From JAKZVK01 sp965261065 (GTDB taxonomy: Bacteria > Acidobacteriota > Terriglobia > Bryobacterales > UBA6623), in the NCBI GenBank assembly GCA_965261065.1, contig OZ253444.1, forward strand, positions 7,688,001 to 7,752,000: a DNA stretch of 64,000 nucleotides, written 5' to 3'. The position numbers and the translations under genes were made by a program. This document shows positions 62,279 through 64,000 of the stretch, in pieces (the first letter of the stretch is position 1; the number at the start of each line of letters is the position of its first letter). The notes below the pieces were generated by a model that was not told the origin of the DNA, ran no database searches, and saw only the letters and a program-made list of their open reading frames with translations.

Positions 62279-63196
62279 TCAGCCCGCTGCTTCCAGGGGC
62301 TGGGCGGCGCGCATGTCGGCATAGCCGGCACCCTTGGTGCCGATGGGGTCGGGACCGAAATAGCGCGGGTCGTCGGCGGGGTGGGACTCGGGCTGGAAGC
62401 GCACGTCAAACGACAGCCGCACACGTCCGAGCGGGGAGCGATTGTCGAGCGACCCGTGTAGAGTGAACCCTGTGAAGACGACCAAGTCGCCGGCGTGGAA
62501 GTCCGCGGTCAGCAGCCGGCTTCCTCGTTTTTCGGCCAGGTCGACCGGGTGGTCCGCATTCACGCGTTCATAGGCTGCTTTCTGGACGACCTCGTTAGAG
62601 CGGTCCTCATCGTAGTTGACTTGGCGAATCGGGTCGATCAGGTCGCTGAAATGGTTGGAACCCTCGACGATCATGAGAGGGCCGTCGGTGACCGGCACGG
62701 TGCCCAGTGGAACCCAGGCGGTATAGATGCGATCGGACCGGCCCGCGAAAAACGGGTAGTCATAGTGCGGCCGTGTCGCGTTGCCAACCGCGGTAGGCCG
62801 GACGTAGATCAGGTCGTGGGGCCGCGCGGGCTCACCGAAGACGGCGGCCATGACTTCGCACAGCCGCGGCCCCTGACTGACGCGGCGCAACGCGGGCCCG
62901 TCGCTGACCGACTTCCAGAATGCTCCGAGCTCGGGGGCCGCTTCGCGGCGGCGGCTCTCGCCGGTTGCGATGCCGTCTTGCGCGGGTGGGCGTATCTCTC
63001 CGACCGCTGCTAACCGCTCGAACACCTCTGCCCGTGCGGCCGCGATTTCACGTTTGTCGAGGACATCGCGAAAGAAAAGGTAGCCAGCGCGTTCGAGAAC
63101 GCGCTGGTGCTCGCGGGCGTCAGCGAAGGACCTCTCGTGGAGTTGGCCCAGCAGGTTGCTCGGTACCGGGCGGCCTTGAATGGTTGCATCCGTCAC
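62279..63196 (-). CDS. Phytanoyl-CoA dioxygenase (PhyH) family protein
   Basis: 305 aa non-haem Fe(II)/2-oxoglutarate oxygenase. Metal ligands: H144 and D146 in RPHYDYPFF and H247 in TLHGSLDN; the 2-oxoglutarate Arg in GRVRLSFDVR (258 or 260). Length and the GPLMIVEGSNHF segment are typical. Substrate unknown; this family is abundant in marine and soil bacteria that degrade organic compounds. Same strand as the sulfatase-fold and SDR genes, and the three may form a catabolic cluster. Confidence 0.9.
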   Translation of the reverse strand: MTDATIQGRPVPSNLLGQLHERSFADAREHQRVLERAGYLFFRDVLDKREIAAARAEVFERLAAVGEIRPPAQDGIATGESRRREAAPELGAFWKSVSDGPALRRVSQGPRLCEVMAAVFGEPARPHDLIYVRPTAVGNATRPHYDYPFFAGRSDRIYTAWVPLGTVPVTDGPLMIVEGSNHFSDLIDPIRQVNYDEDRSNEVVQKAAYERVNADHPVDLAEKRGSRLLTADFHAGDLVVFTGFTLHGSLDNRSPLGRVRLSFDVRFQPESHPADDPRYFGPDPIGTKGAGYADMRAAQPLEAAG

Positions 63197-63310
63197 GGCG
63201 GTTTCTTCTACGAACAGCTTCGAGAATGGTTGTTTTTCGAGAGCGGCAGTTCTCGGTTCTAGTGTCTTCCGATACGGTTTGCGGGCTCGTGCCGGACCGC
63301 TCCCTGACGG

Positions 63311-64000
63311 TCACGGCTCGGTTGGGATCGCGATCACGTTCGCCGCTCCGCCATCGACAGGAATCGTCGTTCCCGTGATGTAAGAAGACGCGTCGCAAGC
63401 CAGGAAAACCGCGACTCCGGCGACTTCGTCGGCTTCGCCCCACCGGCCCAGGGGCACGCGCTCGAGCACCTTGGCGGACTTCTGCTGGTCGTTTTGTAGC
63501 GCGCGGGTCATGGGCGTACGCATCCATCCCGGCGCGATCGCGTTCACGCGGACGCCGTACTTGCCCCACTCCGCGGCCAAGTCTCTCGTCAGCGAGACGA
63601 TGGCGCCCTTGGTCATGCCGTAGATGGAGCCGCCACGCCCTAAGCCTGCGAGCCCGCCGCCCAAAGCCGAGAGGTTGATGATACTGCCGGAGCGCTGCTC
63701 GACCATCTGCTTTCCGACCGCTCCTGCCATGTAGAATGTGCCGCGCACGTTGACGGCGATTACGTCGTCGATATCTTGCTCGGCGAAATCGACGGGCGTC
63801 GCGCGGCGGTGGATACCGGCGTTGTTGACGAGCACGTCGATGTGGCCATAGCGTCGGATTATGTTGCCGATGCAGGTGTCGACCTGTTCGCGGTCGGTGA
63901 CATCGCAAACAGCCACCTCCGTGGTGCCGGGACTATCTGCCGACGAGAGGCGTTCCGCCGCGGACGCCAAAGCCTCGGCGTTGATATCCACCAACACGGT
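63311..64000 (-). CDS. Short-chain dehydrogenase/reductase, N-terminus outside the window
   Basis: 229 residues visible, running off the right edge. Seen: cofactor Asp in VLVDINAEAL, CDVTD, VLVNNAGIH, the catalytic LSALGGG (Ser) and YGMTKGA (Tyr, Lys), VNAIAPGWMRTPM and the C-terminal DASSYITGTTIPVDGG. The glycine-rich TGxxxGIG loop lies beyond the edge. A classical SDR acting on a sugar, alcohol or 3-oxoacyl substrate; specificity unknown. Confidence 0.92.
   Translation of the reverse strand, partial: TVLVDINAEALASAAERLSSADSPGTTEVAVCDVTDREQVDTCIGNIIRRYGHIDVLVNNAGIHRRATPVDFAEQDIDDVIAVNVRGTFYMAGAVGKQMVEQRSGSIINLSALGGGLAGLGRGGSIYGMTKGAIVSLTRDLAAEWGKYGVRVNAIAPGWMRTPMTRALQNDQQKSAKVLERVPLGRWGEADEVAGVAVFLACDASSYITGTTIPVDGGAANVIAIPTEP

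Overview
High-GC bacterial chromosome window. Several protein types point to the phylum Acidobacteriota, probably a Solibacter/Bryobacter-like or related uncultured lineage: a VWFA-domain secreted protein of the acidobacterial type (31226-32806), a large TonB-dependent receptor with an N-terminal carboxypeptidase-regulatory-like domain (52701-57910), a matrixin protease ending in a Solibacter-type C-terminal domain (39740-42493), Tat-exported Gfo/Idh/MocA and sulfatase-fold proteins, an MlrC-like peptidase and PhyH dioxygenases. This taxonomic reading is inference from gene content; there is no rRNA in the window.

Layout. 1-7900: ferrochelatase, two paralogous S41 C-terminal processing peptidases and a CocE/NonD hydrolase, with an IS481-like element (broken transposase) between them. 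7900-15600: two 1598-bp inverted copies of one IS1202-type element, each with its own 16-17 bp target duplication, around a toxin-antitoxin pair, a Gfo/Idh oxidoreductase and an MlrC-like peptidase. 15600-23100: an insertion-sequence pile-up. An IS4-type element contains two copies of a 1031-bp IS1595-type element; an IS1380-type element containing a third IS1595 copy sits inside the signal-peptide region of a secreted VWA gene. Removing the elements at their target duplications rejoins the reading frames exactly. 23400-28640: two IS3-type elements and an ISKra4-type element that interrupts a nucleotidyltransferase-like gene fragment. 28660-43960: the most ordinary part, with HicAB, PurE, an SMP-30-like lipoprotein, VWFA protein, serine hydrolase, a decayed REP-associated transposase next to REP-like hairpins, FmdB-type zinc ribbon, ThrS, a cytochrome c'-like protein, an aminotransferase, a matrixin protease with a coupled partner and a zinc-ribbon membrane protein. 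Two 124-bp multi-hairpin repeats lie in its intergenic gaps. 44070-49030: IS630-type element, second ISKra4-type element, an unusual tRNA-like gene, a small wHTH gene with an operator-like palindrome in its promoter, and an IS1-type remnant. 49100-64000: tandem triple-RidA-domain exported proteins, a DUF3800 protein, a TonB-dependent receptor gene split by an IS3-type element (4-bp target duplication), a VWA/GGDEF chimera, a HEAT-repeat protein, a sulfatase-fold hydrolase, a PhyH dioxygenase and an SDR running off the window end.

Housekeeping genes (hemH, purE, thrS) sit as single genes among secreted hydrolases, surface receptors and mobile DNA. At least twelve insertion sequences from about eight families are present, many nested or broken, so this is a genome under strong IS load. 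No CRISPR array, rRNA operon or clear phage was seen. The best candidates for something new are the multi-hairpin intergenic repeat, the REP-like hairpins beside the Y1 transposase remnant, the triple-RidA protein pair, the A-tract frameshift in the ISKra4 elements and the self-overlapping promoter/operator at 47566-47604.
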